A stretch of 46,502 nt of DNA from Saccharothrix deserti (GCF_009769385.1 NZ_VKAB01000056.1:1-46502); one strand, 5' to 3'. Counted from the first letter of the stretch, positions 24,760-34,458 are shown. The notes: generated by a model from the letters alone, not told the origin. Numbers and translations are program-made.

Positions 24760-25775
24760 TCAACGGACGGGGACGCCGGGGCCGAGCGGGATGCCGAGCG
24801 CGTACCAGGCCAGGAACATGCCCAGCCAGACGACCAGGTTGACCACGGCCAGCGGCAGCACCAGCGACATCAGCGTCCCGATCCCGGCGGAGGGCCGGTA
24901 GCGGCGGATGAAGCCGAGCGCGATGACGAAATAAGGGCTCATCGGGGTACGGCGAGCACGTACAGCACCCCGGCGATCACCGCCCGGCGGACGCCCTTGC
25001 GCTCGGCCGCGGACAGGGACATGTCCGGCAGCTCCTCGACGTCGGTCAGCTCCGCCTCGGCGGCGTTCATCGCGGTGACCCGGCGCGCGACGATCGTCTC
25101 GGTGACGAGGGTGATCGTGATCGCGAGCAGCAGCGAGGACGCCGCGGAGAAGTACCAGTTGGCCACCGGCGTGACCGTGTAGCCGGGGTCGATGGTGTGC
25201 GCGGCCGAGGTGGTCAGCCCGGCGAAGATCGCGTCCGAACCCTCGATCACCGGGCTGATGCTGCTCGCGCCACCCACGGCCACGTAGGCCACGACCGCGT
25301 CGATGATCGGGCTGCGGCCCACCGCACGGAACACGATCATGCCGAGCGGGATCATCACCACGAATGCGGCATCCCCGGCCACATGGGCGAACATGCAGGT
25401 CAGAGCGAGGGCGAAGGTCACCAGCCTGCCTGGCACCCGGAGCAGCGCGGCCCGCATCAGCGCCGGCAGCAGGCCGGTGCCGTCCGCGACCGCCACCCCG
25501 AGCATGACCACCACGATCAGGCCCAGCGGCGGGAAGTTGACGAAGTTCTCGATCAGGTCGCCGAGCATCACCTCGACCCCGGCGTCGGAGATCAGGCTCT
25601 TGACCTCGACCACCTTGCCGTCCGCCGGGGACAGCACCGACACGCCGAACCCGGCCAGCAGCGCGCTCACCACCACCAGCAGCACGCTCAGGATGACGAA
25701 CAGCCAGAACGGATGCGGCAGCTTGTTGCCCGCCCGGTCAACGAAGTCCAGCACCCGCAGGATCAGCGACGTCAC
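24760..25775 (-). pseudogene. AbgT-family transporter with internal deletion
   Basis: Aminobenzoyl-glutamate transporter family. The N-terminal ~280 residues are present from LILRVLDFVDRAGNKLPHPFW through VIEGSDAIFAGLTTSAAHTIDPG to GVRRAVIAGVLYVLA. The conserved C-terminal ~60 residues (TPMSPYFVIALGFIRRYRPSAG to GIPLGPG) follow immediately in another frame at about 24943. Some 150-170 residues between them, with several transmembrane helices, are missing compared with a full ~500-residue protein. The natural start codon is also lost: the 5' end runs straight into an Lrp-type gene on the opposite strand. Non-functional. Confidence 0.85.
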
Positions 25776-26217
25776 CGAACGCCGCGACCTCGACGTCAGC
25801 CGCTCCACCGCCTACCGGACGATCCAGTCGCTGCTGGAGACCGGCGCGGCCCGCCCCAGGGTGGAGATCGAGCCCGCCGTGCTCGGGTTCCCGATCACCG
25901 CGCTGTTCACCCTGGACGTCCGGCCCCAGCACGTCCCCGCCGTGCTGACCGCGCTCGGCGAGCACCCGCACGGGCGATTCACCGCGATGACCGCCGGGCC
26001 CGCTTCGGTCCTCCACCACGGCGTGTTCACCGACGAGGACCACCTGTCCCGGTTCGTCACCGAAGACCTCGGCGCACTGCCCGGCATCAACGGCCTCAAC
26101 ATGTCCACCACGCTCTCCGTGCTGCGACGGCAGTGGATCGACCGCGACGAAGATCACCTGCTCGCACAGGGGCCCCGCAACATCCTCTCCCCCAGCGGGG
26201 TGCTCGCGGGACCATGA
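25776..26217 (+). pseudogene. Lrp/AsnC-type regulator lacking the start of its HTH
   Basis: Begins within the recognition helix (DLDVSRSTAYRTIQSLLETG) and keeps the ligand-binding RAM domain (GFPITALFTLDVRPQHVPAVLTALGEHPHGRFTAM; HLSRFVTEDLGALPGINGLNMSTTLSVLRRQW) to a normal C terminus. The first ~30 residues, start codon and promoter are missing and are replaced by the truncated 5' end of the divergent abgT gene. Lrp genes commonly sit divergent to the transporter or peptidase they control, so this was probably the regulator of the abgT/M20 operon. Confidence 0.8.
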
Positions 26218-26590
26218 GCTCCGTCGGGGACCGGTGATGGTCCGGGCGGATCCGGGGATCGGGTGTGACGGCACTCCTGGACGCCTGTGCGCCGGCGGTG
26301 CGCCACGTGAGTGCGCCGGCCGAGCCGCCCACGGGCGGTCCATCGTCGGCCACACGAGGGATCTTGTGATCCCGGTCGTGTGACTGATCAGTACTCGGGA
26401 GGTGCCGGGCACAGGTGATCAAGTAGTTGTGGCTGGTGCCCTTCCGAGCGGAACGCGCTGTCGCCGAGGACGGCTCGGTCGACTGGGTCGTGGTCGACGT
26501 CGACAGCCACGAGCTGCACGTCGAGTCGACGACGTTCCTCGCGGGCCGACAACTCCACCAGGGCGAGATTGCGACAGTCAGGGGGCGGGG
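26218..26590. other. No intact gene; possible integrase remnant
   Basis: Mostly featureless. At 26460-26590 a frame reads GSVDWVVVDVDSHELHVEST and TFLAGRQLHQGE, faintly like the N terminus of some actinobacterial tyrosine recombinases. The similarity is too short to call. No promoter was recognised for the downstream NACHT gene. Confidence 0.35.
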
Positions 26591-28485
26591 ATGCGGTGGC
26601 GGTGGGTCCTGACGTGGCTGCTGTGCGCCGCTCTGACGGCCGGCCAGGTAGCGGTATGGGTGTGGGCGGAGCCCGAGGAGGCCGCGGATGCCAGTTCGGT
26701 GGTGGCGGCTGTGGTCGGTCTGTTCGGTGTGCTGGCGGTCTGGGCGTGGCGCCGCAACCCACGACACGGCCAGTCGACTCCCGGACAGGTGGCGGAGGCC
26801 GCCCGACTGCTGGCACGGCTGGTGCGCCAGCAGTGGCAGGACGAGGCGGTGCTGCGCCAACTGTTCGACCCGGCGCCACTGCCCGTGCTGTGGGCCGACT
26901 ACCCCCTGCACAACGTCAGCGATCACCGGCAGCTGATCGGCGACCCGGTCACCTGCCGGGCCGACGCACCACAGGAGTTGGCATCCGCCTTCCGCGGCCT
27001 GCCGCGCCGCCGCCTGGTCGTCTTGGGATCAGCGGGATCGGGCAAAACCACCTTCGCGGTGCTGCTCACCCTCGCCCTGCTACGCGACCATGACGCGAAC
27101 GAGCCGGTACCGGTGCTGCTCTCGCTGGCCTCGTTCGACCCGTCCCGCGACAGCCTGCGGGCATGGCTGCGGCGCCGGATCGCCGCCGACTACCCCGTAC
27201 TGGCCGACGCCGAGACCTTCGGGCCCAGTGCGATCGACGACCTGCTCGCCGAAGGCCGCATCCTGCCCGTGCTCGACGCTCTCGACGAGCGCCCCGAACC
27301 CGGCCGCGCCGCAGTGCTCACGGCACTCAACGACACCCTCGATCCTCACGCTCCCGTGGTGCTCACCTGCCGCACCACCGACTACACCACCGCCGTGGCC
27401 GACGCCGGCGTCCTGACCGGCGCGGCAGTCATCACACCCTCACCCGTTCGCCCCGACGACGCCCTCACCCTGCTTCGCCTGGCCACCCCGCCCGGCCCCC
27501 GCCAGGAACACTGGGACGCCCTGGCCGAGCACCTGGCCCAAAACCCGAACGGGCCGACCGCCCAGGCCCTGGCCAGCCCGCTCATGGTGGCCCTCGCCCG
27601 AGCCGTGTACGCCGACGCCCCCGGCGATCCCGCCGAACTCACCGACACCGGCCGCTTCCCCACCCCCGCCGCCGTCGAGCACCACCTGCTCGACGCCCTC
27701 GTCCCGACCCTCTACACCCGCGCCCACCGGCAGGGCACTGCCGGACACCGCTGGAACCCGACTCGGGCTCATCGCTGCCTGACACACCTTGCTGCCGGAC
27801 TACAACGACAGGGCACCTACGACCTGGCCTGGTGGCAGCTCTACCGATGGGTTCCGACCTCTGCTTCACCGTGGCGGCGCGTGTCTTCACCCTCGGAATG
27901 CCCAGCATCACGATTTCCATCGACGCCGCGTTGGCAGGGCTCGCGGGCGGGACGGTCATCGGCATCGGCTTCGCCCTTCTGCGGTGGATCAAGAACCCCA
28001 GCGGTCTCCACGACGTGGTGACACCAGCCTCGTCCGTCCGAGCCGATCGCCTCCTCGCCCTTGTCGCGGGGATCGTCGCGGTCATGGCGCCCGTGCTGAC
28101 AGACTCCGTCCCGTGGGCCCTCGTCCGCTATTCCAGATATGACGACTCCTTCGGCTCCTTCGGCTCCTTCGAGCTGGATTCGACTCTGCGCGGGGTGGTC
28201 TACGTGCTCTTCAACAGTTCCGTCTTGTGCCTCGTGGTCGCCCTGAACGCGTCAGCATGGGCGCACTACACCAGCGCACGGCTATCGCTGGCTGCCCGGG
28301 GACGCCTGCCGCGGCGGCTTCAGGCGTTCCTCGCAGATGCTCACCGCCTGGGGATCCTGCGCCAGGTCGGCTCCGTCTACCAATTCCGCCACGCACGCCT
28401 GCAGAACCATCTCGCAGCAGGGCACGCCCACCTGCCCAGCCCACGGACCATCTCAACACTGTCCAATTCATCCTCACGCAGCTGA
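26591..28485 (+). pseudogene. NACHT-type NTPase membrane protein, disrupted by one frameshift
   Basis: ATG after GGGGCGGGG. N terminus with two hydrophobic segments, then a NACHT P-loop NTPase: Walker A VVLGSAGSGKTTFAVLLTLAL, Walker B ILPVLDALDERPE, sensor-like VVLTCRTTDY. Around 27838-27850, after DLAWWQL, the frame shifts. The continuing frame has three or more hydrophobic segments and the typical end FLADAHRLGILRQVGSVYQFRHARLQNHLA. The first frame ends at 28021. NACHT STAND proteins of this layout are common in actinomycetes and some bacterial relatives act in phage defence. A single-base sequencing error could also explain the break; no slippery heptamer is visible. Confidence 0.8.
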
Positions 28486-28549
28486 ATGCCCTCTGAGATC
28501 AGGAAGTGGCGCGCAGGCCGGTTCGAGCTGGGTACTGCGGCGGAAGGGG

Positions 28550-28577
28550 TTGACCCTGACGCTACGTCAGGGTTGGA
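28550..28577 (+). promoter_or_regulatory. MerR (TipA-like) operator/promoter of the hydrolase-merR operon
   Basis: TTGACC (28550-28555, -35-like) overlaps a perfect palindrome CCCTGACG-CTA-CGTCAGGG (28554-28572). The start codon follows 15 bp later. A palindrome placed right after the -35 box is the signature of MerR-activated promoters, and a MerR gene is second in the operon. The -10 match is poor, as is usual for such promoters. Confidence 0.7.
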
Positions 28578-28587
28578 GCCTTGACGC

Positions 28588-29502
28588 ATGACGAACAGCA
28601 GCACTTCCGCGGCTCGACTCGCTCCGCCGATCGGAGGGTTCCAGGAGATCGACGGCCGCCGCGTCTTCGTGCACCGGGCGGGCAGCGGCGGACCGGCCGT
28701 CGTGTTCCTGCCGGGCGCCAGCGCGGTCGGCCTGGACTACTTCGGTGTCCAGCAAGGGGTTTCGCAGTTCACCACCGCCGTCGTGTACGACCGCGGCGGC
28801 ACCGGCTACAGCGATCCCCTCCCGCTGCCGCGCACCGCCGCCGCGGTCGCCGCGGAACTGCACGAGCTGCTGCGCGCCCAGGACATCGCCGCCCCGTACG
28901 TTCTGGCGGCGCACTCCCTCGGCGGCTTCTACGCGCACCGGTTCGCGCAGCTGTACCCGCAGGACGTGGCGGGACTGGTCTGGTTGGACGCCCTCCACCG
29001 CGACTGGGACGACTTCATACCTCCCGCGGCGGGTCTGGCCGCCGGCGAGCAGATGGCACCTGATCTGGAGCAGCTCCAACAGATGCGCCCGGCCCTGCGC
29101 GAGATGTTCGCCGAGTTGCGCGCGGACTACCCGGAGCACGTGCGGCAATCGCTGATCGATGCCAAGGTGAGTGACGAATGGATCCGCGTCGGCATCGCCG
29201 AGCGCGGCACGTTGGTCGAACTCGCCACCGAACTGCGGGCCGGGCCGAACGTTCCCGACGTCCCGGTGGTCGCTCTCACCGTGGTGGGCATCGATCCCGC
29301 CCAGCGGGCGTTGATGTCGGAGCGGACGTTGCAGGAGATGCACGACGGCAAGACGAGGATGGACGCGGCCCTGGTGAACGCGGTCTCGCACGGGGAACAA
29401 CGCATCCTCTCCGACACCCTCCACCACCGGCTCTGCTTCGACCGCCCCGATGCCGTGGTCCAGGCGATCCGCGACGTCGTCGACCGGGCGGCTCGCCCCT
29501 AG
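28588..29502 (+). CDS. Alpha/beta-hydrolase
   Basis: 304 residues, cytosolic. Alpha/beta-hydrolase fold: VVFLPGASAVGLDYF oxyanion loop, YDRGGTGYSDP, nucleophile S110 in AAHSLGGFYAHR, and a C-terminal LHHRLCFDRPDAVVQAI with the likely catalytic His. It resembles haloalkane dehalogenase/esterase-like hydrolases of unknown substrate. First gene of a two-gene operon with a MerR regulator 40 bp downstream, and preceded by a MerR-type operator. The substrate or product could therefore be the inducer. Confidence 0.9.
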   Translation: MTNSSTSAARLAPPIGGFQEIDGRRVFVHRAGSGGPAVVFLPGASAVGLDYFGVQQGVSQFTTAVVYDRGGTGYSDPLPLPRTAAAVAAELHELLRAQDIAAPYVLAAHSLGGFYAHRFAQLYPQDVAGLVWLDALHRDWDDFIPPAAGLAAGEQMAPDLEQLQQMRPALREMFAELRADYPEHVRQSLIDAKVSDEWIRVGIAERGTLVELATELRAGPNVPDVPVVALTVVGIDPAQRALMSERTLQEMHDGKTRMDAALVNAVSHGEQRILSDTLHHRLCFDRPDAVVQAIRDVVDRAARP

Positions 29503-29542
29503 ACTCGGCACGATCACGTTTCACCAAGACCAGAGGCGAACG

Positions 29543-30280
29543 GTGCTCACGATCGGCCAACTCGCGGCGACCGCCGGCGTGACCGTGCGCACCGTCCGCC
29601 ACTACCACCACGTCAGCCTGTTGCCCGAGCCCGAGCGTGATGCCTCCGGCTACCGCCGTTACAGCGCGCAAGCGGCAGTGGATCTCATCCGGATCAGGAC
29701 CCTCGCCGATGCCGGTGTTCCGCTGGCCCGTATCGACGCGCTGCTGCACGCACAGCCGACCGAGTTCGCCGCGGCCATCACCGACATCGACGCCGAATTG
29801 CAGCGCAAGATCGACCAGCTCACCGAACACCGCCGCAGGATCACCGAATTGGAAAGCGGCGAAAGGCTTGTCCTGCCCCCCGAGGTGGTCGCCATCCTGG
29901 ACCGGATGCGCGGTCTCGGGGTCAGCGAACGGAGGGTACGGCTCGAGCGCGACTCGTGGATCCTGATGCAGGCACTGGACCCGCGCGTCATGCCGCAGCG
30001 GGTACGGGACAAGAACGCCGGCTTCGACGACCCCGAGACGACGCGCCTGTATCTCGCCTGCGATCAGGCAGTCGACTGGGATCCGCACGATCCACGCCTG
30101 GACCGGCTCATCGACGACCTGGACGCATGGGAGATCGAACACGAACGAGACAGCGGCCGGCCGGGGTACCTGAAGCTGGTCGTTTCCCGGATCTCCGAGG
30201 CGTCACCGGCGTGGCAACGCATCGTCGATGCGCTCGCCCACCGTGCCCTGCAGCGCCGAACCGCCGGGCACGGCAACTGA
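29543..30280 (+). CDS. MerR family transcriptional regulator (TipA-like DNA-binding domain)
   Basis: 245 residues from a GTG (AGAGG upstream). N-terminal MerR HTH and wing (TIGQLAATAGVTVRTVRHYHHVSLLPEPERDASGYRRY), a dimerisation coiled coil (~80-115) and a ~130-residue C-terminal effector region (WILMQALDPRVMPQRVRDKN; YLACDQAVDWDPHDPRLDRL) of the kind attached to antibiotic- or multidrug-responsive MerR proteins. Likely binds the palindrome at 28554-28572 and controls its own operon. Confidence 0.9.
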   Translation: MLTIGQLAATAGVTVRTVRHYHHVSLLPEPERDASGYRRYSAQAAVDLIRIRTLADAGVPLARIDALLHAQPTEFAAAITDIDAELQRKIDQLTEHRRRITELESGERLVLPPEVVAILDRMRGLGVSERRVRLERDSWILMQALDPRVMPQRVRDKNAGFDDPETTRLYLACDQAVDWDPHDPRLDRLIDDLDAWEIEHERDSGRPGYLKLVVSRISEASPAWQRIVDALAHRALQRRTAGHGN

Positions 30281-30328
30281 AGCCGGCACCCTGGCCCCAC
30301 AACCCGCTAAGGCCTGTTTCCACAGGTC

Positions 30329-30360
30329 AAAGCCCGGTCCTCGATCTTGAGGCCGGGTTT
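30329..30360 (+). terminator. Terminator-like hairpin after merR
   Basis: Stem AAAGCCCGGTCCTC / GAGGCCGGGTTT with one bulge, about 50 nt after the merR stop. The 3' arm ends in TTT followed by CTCG, closer to a classic intrinsic terminator than most hairpins here. Confidence 0.5.
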
Positions 30361-30437
30361 CTCGCGTGCCAGGCAAGATCAATGGTGGCACGATGCGGGG
30401 GGGCGATGCCGTAGTCCGAGATCAGTAAGGATCCACG

Positions 30438-31253
30438 ATGCCCGAACCTACGTCCGTGACGCTGAACTTCGTCGAGGAAGGCGCCGGCATCCCGGTGCTG
30501 GCACTGCACGGATGGGCACCCGACCACCGTCTGATGCTGGGCTGTCTGGAACCGGTGTTCGCCGGACGTACGGGGTATCGCCGGCTGTACCCGGATCTGC
30601 CCGGGATGGGCAAGTCGCCGTCCCCGCCGGCCATCGCAAGCTCCGACCACATCCTCGACGTCATTCAGGATTTCGTGGACGCCCTTATCGGCAACACGCC
30701 GTTTCTGCTCGTCGGCGAGTCCTACGGCGGCTACCTCGCCCGCGCGATCGCCAGATCTCGCGCCGAGCAGGTGCTCGGGCTGGCGTTGATCTGCCCGATG
30801 GGCGTGAAGGTGGAGCACGCCGAGCGCACGGTCCCCGACCGCCAGGTCCTGCGCGCTGACGCCGAACTGCTCGGTTCGCTCGACGACCGGCTCGCCGAGG
30901 AGTTCGCGGCCATCTCGGTTGTGCAGACACCGGAAACCGTGCGGCGGTTCCGCGACGAGATCCTCCCCGGTCTCGACCTTGCAGACGCCGAGGCGATGGC
31001 CCGTGTCCGGCAGCGCTGGCGGCTTGTCGAGGAACCCGAGGCCGGCGAGCCCTTCAAGCGGCCGACCCTGATCCTCACCGGACGGCAGGACGACAGCGTG
31101 GGCTACCTGGACCAGTTCGCACTGCTCCCGCACTACCCGCGGGCGAGTTTCGCGGTACTGGACGTGGCCGGACACAACCTCCAGATCGAGCAGCCGGCGC
31201 TGTTCGACGCGCTGATGCTGGAGTGGCTCGACCGTGTGGCCGCCGAGTCGTAG
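30438..31253 (+). CDS. Alpha/beta-hydrolase (second)
   Basis: 271 residues, cytosolic, with AAGGAT before the ATG. Features are LALHGWAPDHRLML (oxyanion region), YPDLPGMGKSP, nucleophile S95 in VGESYGGYLARA, acid LTGRQDDSVGYLDQ and base DVAGHNLQIEQP, i.e. a complete Ser-Asp-His triad. Substrate unknown; sequence style suggests an esterase or C-C bond hydrolase. Separate from the preceding hydrolase/merR operon by a hairpin. Confidence 0.9.
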   Translation: MPEPTSVTLNFVEEGAGIPVLALHGWAPDHRLMLGCLEPVFAGRTGYRRLYPDLPGMGKSPSPPAIASSDHILDVIQDFVDALIGNTPFLLVGESYGGYLARAIARSRAEQVLGLALICPMGVKVEHAERTVPDRQVLRADAELLGSLDDRLAEEFAAISVVQTPETVRRFRDEILPGLDLADAEAMARVRQRWRLVEEPEAGEPFKRPTLILTGRQDDSVGYLDQFALLPHYPRASFAVLDVAGHNLQIEQPALFDALMLEWLDRVAAES

Positions 31254-31535
31254 GTGGACGACCGGGACCGGGTCCGTCACCAGGGCCCGGTCGAGACCGA
31301 GCGGCAACCCATCTGCCAACCGTAGGTCATGCCTTGATCCGGGCGGCCGGTACCGGGCTGAACCGGTGTACCCCAAAGCCGTTCGAGGTGCTGGACATCA
31401 GCCGGGACGGTCATGGGCACGGGCTTGAGGGCCTGGCTGTCGTGCGGGTTGACCGCCGAGACACCGAACGACGGGTCGCGTCGCGTGGCGGCGCGGGTCG
31501 GCGGTGTCCGGCGGACGACACGTTGCCGACTGTGG

Positions 31536-31952
31536 TCAGGTCACCGGTGTGCCGTCGCTCGAGACCACCACGACCGGGCAGGACGCGTGCTTCAGGCAGT
31601 GCACGATCACGGATCCGACGACCGTGGCCCCACCCCGGCGGTACCCGTGGTGACCGAGCACCAGGCTGTCGGCCTGTTCCGCCAGTTTCACCAGAGCCGG
31701 ACCCGGTTCGCCGTCGAGCACCGACTGCTCCACGTGCACGCCCTCACGCGGACCGATCCGCGCGATGGCGTCGCGCATGACGCGCAGGCGGGTGCTGTGG
31801 AAGACGTCCGCGCTGCCGTAAGGAGTCCTCATACCGCACACCGACACCGCCACCACGGTTCCCCCGTCTCGCACTTGGCACATGGCCCACTCCAGTGCTG
31901 CGGCGCTTGCCGGTGAGTTGTCCATACCGACGACGATCTGCTTGGCCTCCAC
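31536..31952 (-). CDS. Universal stress protein (UspA family)
   Basis: 138 residues from the GTG at 31952, with AAAGGAG 9-15 nt upstream. UspA fold with IVVGMDNSPASAAALEWA at the N terminus and the ATP-binding LGHHGYRRGGATVVGSVIVHCLKHASCPVVVV (G-2x-G-9x-GS pattern) at the C terminus. It probably binds ATP and acts in stress or dormancy physiology. A longer frame to 32060 lacks a ribosome site. Confidence 0.9.
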   Translation of the reverse strand: MEAKQIVVGMDNSPASAAALEWAMCQVRDGGTVVAVSVCGMRTPYGSADVFHSTRLRVMRDAIARIGPREGVHVEQSVLDGEPGPALVKLAEQADSLVLGHHGYRRGGATVVGSVIVHCLKHASCPVVVVSSDGTPVT

Positions 31953-32400
31953 TGCGCGTCTCCTTTCCGCACGCTGTCCCGGAGCGGGGTGTGCGCCGGG
32001 CCCGGCCTCTCCCGGCATGCTCATCGCAGTCAGGGGTGGTCGCGGTTCTGCCATCAACACCTACGAAGATCGTCGAGCAGTCGCCCCTTCCCGTCGAGAG
32101 GGCATTGGCAGTTTTTACGCCTTCCTTACGCCATGTCCGCAGGTCGAGGCAAAGACCGATTTACCCGACCTTTGACATGACCTGACTTCAAACGGAATTG
32201 TGGGGCAATTCGGTCGAAGCGGAGTTCGACGGAGCCGAAATGCGCATACCTTCGCAGGTGACCCGGTGCCGTCGAGGCACGGCGCTGCGCGTGCACCGCG
32301 ACGCGGCCACGCCGAACTCGGGCACCCTGCTCGTGCTGCACCACCACAACGCCACGGGCGACCGCACGGACCTCGTGAAGGTGCGGGAGTCCTGACACAC
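31953..32400. other. No intact gene; short C-terminal remnant possible
   Basis: Upstream of the Usp gene the sequence becomes locally AT-richer (32040-32230), fitting a promoter. From 32230 to 32394 a plus frame reads GTALRVHRDAATPNSGTLL then VLHHHNATGDRTDLVKVRES and stops. It looks like the last strand of a secreted protease or similar protein, but is too short to name. Confidence 0.4.
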
Positions 32401-32437
32401 GCGAACGGCGCCGGTCCACCGGACCGGCGCCGTTCGC
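32401..32437. terminator. Terminator hairpin downstream of GH30
   Basis: Perfect 17-bp arms (32401-32417 / 32421-32437) with an ACC loop, 10 nt beyond the GH30 stop codon on the minus strand. Probably ends the GH30 transcript. Confidence 0.7.
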
Positions 32438-32446
32438 CCTGGAAGA

Positions 32447-34435
32447 TCAGCCGACCTCGACGGCAGTCCAACGCTGGTTGGCACCCGAAGTCGGCGTGTA
32501 CAGCCCGATCCGGGCCCCGTCGTCACGGGACTCACCGATCACGTCGAGCATCGCACCGGTGCCCGCGTTCACGAACGTCCAACTGCCATCGCCCGTGGAC
32601 GACAGGACCCACCGCGCGTCAGGCCCGTCCGAAGCGTTCGACACCAGCACCGCGTCACCGTTCGCGGCGGCGAGGCGCTGCCCCGTGGCGTCGTTCACCA
32701 CGGCGAACTGCGCCCGGTTGCCGTACCCGCCGGAACGCCGCTCCAGCCGCCACACCTGGTCCGCCGCGGCGGCGTCGGTGGTGCGCTGCACGAGGCTGTC
32801 ACCGGACGGCGCCAGCGACTTGCCGCTCTGCACGCCGGTCAGCCGCTGCTTCCCGCCCAGCGCCGCGTCCCGGTTCACCCCGTGCACGCCGCTTACCAGG
32901 AACGTCGTGACCGACTGAGCGGGCACCCGCAGCGTCGCCTTCCGGTCCTTCACCCGCACCGCGGCGCCCTTGACGAGCGCGCCGTTCGCGTCGGTCACCA
33001 CCGGCCGCACCTCGGCGTGCGGCCAGACCGCGGCGAACGCGGACAGGTCGAGCGCCACCGACTGGGCCTGGTCGGTCTTGTTCAGGTGCACCACGGACTT
33101 CAGCTCGGCGAACGGCCCGCGCACCGCGGCGACGTCGGTGGTCGTGTCGACCTTCACCAGCCGGTCACCGGGCTTGATGTGGTGGGTGAAGTTCCGCAAG
33201 GTGTGGAACTTCGTGTTGACCCGCGGCGTGCACGTGGCCAGGGTGTCCTTCGGCCCGCAGTTGAACGGGATCTGGACGACACCCCAGTTCATGCCGTTGG
33301 GCGACTCGCCGCCGGGCTTCATGTTGTCGTAGTCCTCGATCGCCTGCCACAGCTGCCAGGTCCGCGGTTCGAGCTCGCGCAGGTCGTCGATCACGCGTTC
33401 CGCGATGCCGAGACCGGGGTCCATGCTGGTGAAGCTCTGCCCCGAACCCCAGGAGCCGTCGACCTCGCTCATCCACAGCGGCTTGCCCGCGCCCTTGGCG
33501 ATGTCACGGGCGGAGGTGCGCCGGCCGGTGCCGTAGGTGTGCACGTTGAGCTGGCCGACCTGGGCGCGCACCGACGCCGGGTAGCCCGCCCAGTCCTCGG
33601 CGAAGATGCCGGGGTTGGTCTCGTCCGGCGCGGACACGACCGCCCGCAAGTCCCTGTCCTGCAACGCTTTCGCCGCCGCCGGCACGACCTGCGCCTGGAG
33701 CGCGGGGCTGATGTGCGCGCCCTCCTGACGGCCGCCGGTCGGGTTGCCGTCGGGGCCGAGGGTGGTGCGCCAGTACGGGGTGTTGGGCTCGTTGAACGGG
33801 TCGAGCGAGTCGAACCGGATGCCGTGCGCCTTCTCCAGTTCCACCATCGCCTGCGTCAGGTAGGCGGCGAAGTCGTCGACGCGGTCGGCGCGCAACTGGT
33901 CGGCGGACGGGTCGAAGCCGCCGGAGACGTAGCCGCTGACGGTCTGGAACCACGGCGGCGAGTTGCTGAACGCCTCCCAGCGCTGCACCTTCGACTTGAT
34001 CTTGTCGACCCACCAGCGCTGCCGGGGGTCGGCGGACCGGTCGAAGAGGCTCGGGTCGCCTGCGCGCCACCAGTCCGTGTCGGTGCGCGTCGTCCCGGCG
34101 GGCGCCTTCCACCAGCCTGGCACCGCCGCGCCGGCCCGGAGGTAGGGCGGCACGTCGGGGGCGTTGCCGCCACCGATGTTGTACCGCGCGACGGTGAGGT
34201 TGAGGCCGTCCTCGCCGAACAGCAGGTCGGCCAGCTTGTTGCGGATCTCGTCCGGGTAGCCGCCGGTCGCGTTGGCGAACCAGATCAGGCTCGTTCCCCA
34301 GCCCTGGAACGACTCCTGCTGGTAGGTCGGATCGGGCCGCACCGTGACGGTGGCCTCTTCCGCGGCCGTCGCGGGCGTCACCAGGGTGGACACCACCAAC
34401 GCCGACGCGGCCAGGACAGCGGTGAGTCTGATCAT
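32447..34435 (-). CDS. Secreted GH30 glycoside hydrolase with C-terminal ricin-B domain
   Basis: 662 residues: signal peptide (ending ATAA, ~25), (beta/alpha)8 catalytic barrel (~30-400), side beta-structure (~410-515), and a ricin-B trefoil (~528-662; final ANQRW). It fits the GH30 endo-beta-1,6-galactanase-like group: FQGWGTSLIWFAN, YNIGGGN, acid/base E216 in DPFNEPN and nucleophile E324 in LWMSEVDG. The likely target is galactan side chains of plant arabinogalactan or a related glycan; xylanase or glucanase activity cannot be excluded. GGAGAA precedes the ATG. An operator-like dyad lies 24 bp upstream. Confidence 0.88.
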   Translation of the reverse strand: MIRLTAVLAASALVVSTLVTPATAAEEATVTVRPDPTYQQESFQGWGTSLIWFANATGGYPDEIRNKLADLLFGEDGLNLTVARYNIGGGNAPDVPPYLRAGAAVPGWWKAPAGTTRTDTDWWRAGDPSLFDRSADPRQRWWVDKIKSKVQRWEAFSNSPPWFQTVSGYVSGGFDPSADQLRADRVDDFAAYLTQAMVELEKAHGIRFDSLDPFNEPNTPYWRTTLGPDGNPTGGRQEGAHISPALQAQVVPAAAKALQDRDLRAVVSAPDETNPGIFAEDWAGYPASVRAQVGQLNVHTYGTGRRTSARDIAKGAGKPLWMSEVDGSWGSGQSFTSMDPGLGIAERVIDDLRELEPRTWQLWQAIEDYDNMKPGGESPNGMNWGVVQIPFNCGPKDTLATCTPRVNTKFHTLRNFTHHIKPGDRLVKVDTTTDVAAVRGPFAELKSVVHLNKTDQAQSVALDLSAFAAVWPHAEVRPVVTDANGALVKGAAVRVKDRKATLRVPAQSVTTFLVSGVHGVNRDAALGGKQRLTGVQSGKSLAPSGDSLVQRTTDAAAADQVWRLERRSGGYGNRAQFAVVNDATGQRLAAANGDAVLVSNASDGPDARWVLSSTGDGSWTFVNAGTGAMLDVIGESRDDGARIGLYTPTSGANQRWTAVEVG

Positions 34436-34458
34436 CGGTTCTCCGTTGAACGAGACGA

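Noticed and set aside
26427..26612. Integrase N-terminal remnant before the NACHT gene
   Set aside because: The resemblance rests on a single ~20-residue stretch (DWVVVDVDSHELHVEST), too little for a feature call.
27830..27860. Programmed ribosomal frameshift in the NACHT gene
   Set aside because: No slippery heptamer or downstream structure is evident at the frame change; mutation or sequencing error is simpler.
28148..28171. Direct repeats coding SFGSFGSF in the NACHT C-terminal part
   Set aside because: A minor in-frame 9-bp repeat, probably replication slippage, with no sign of function.
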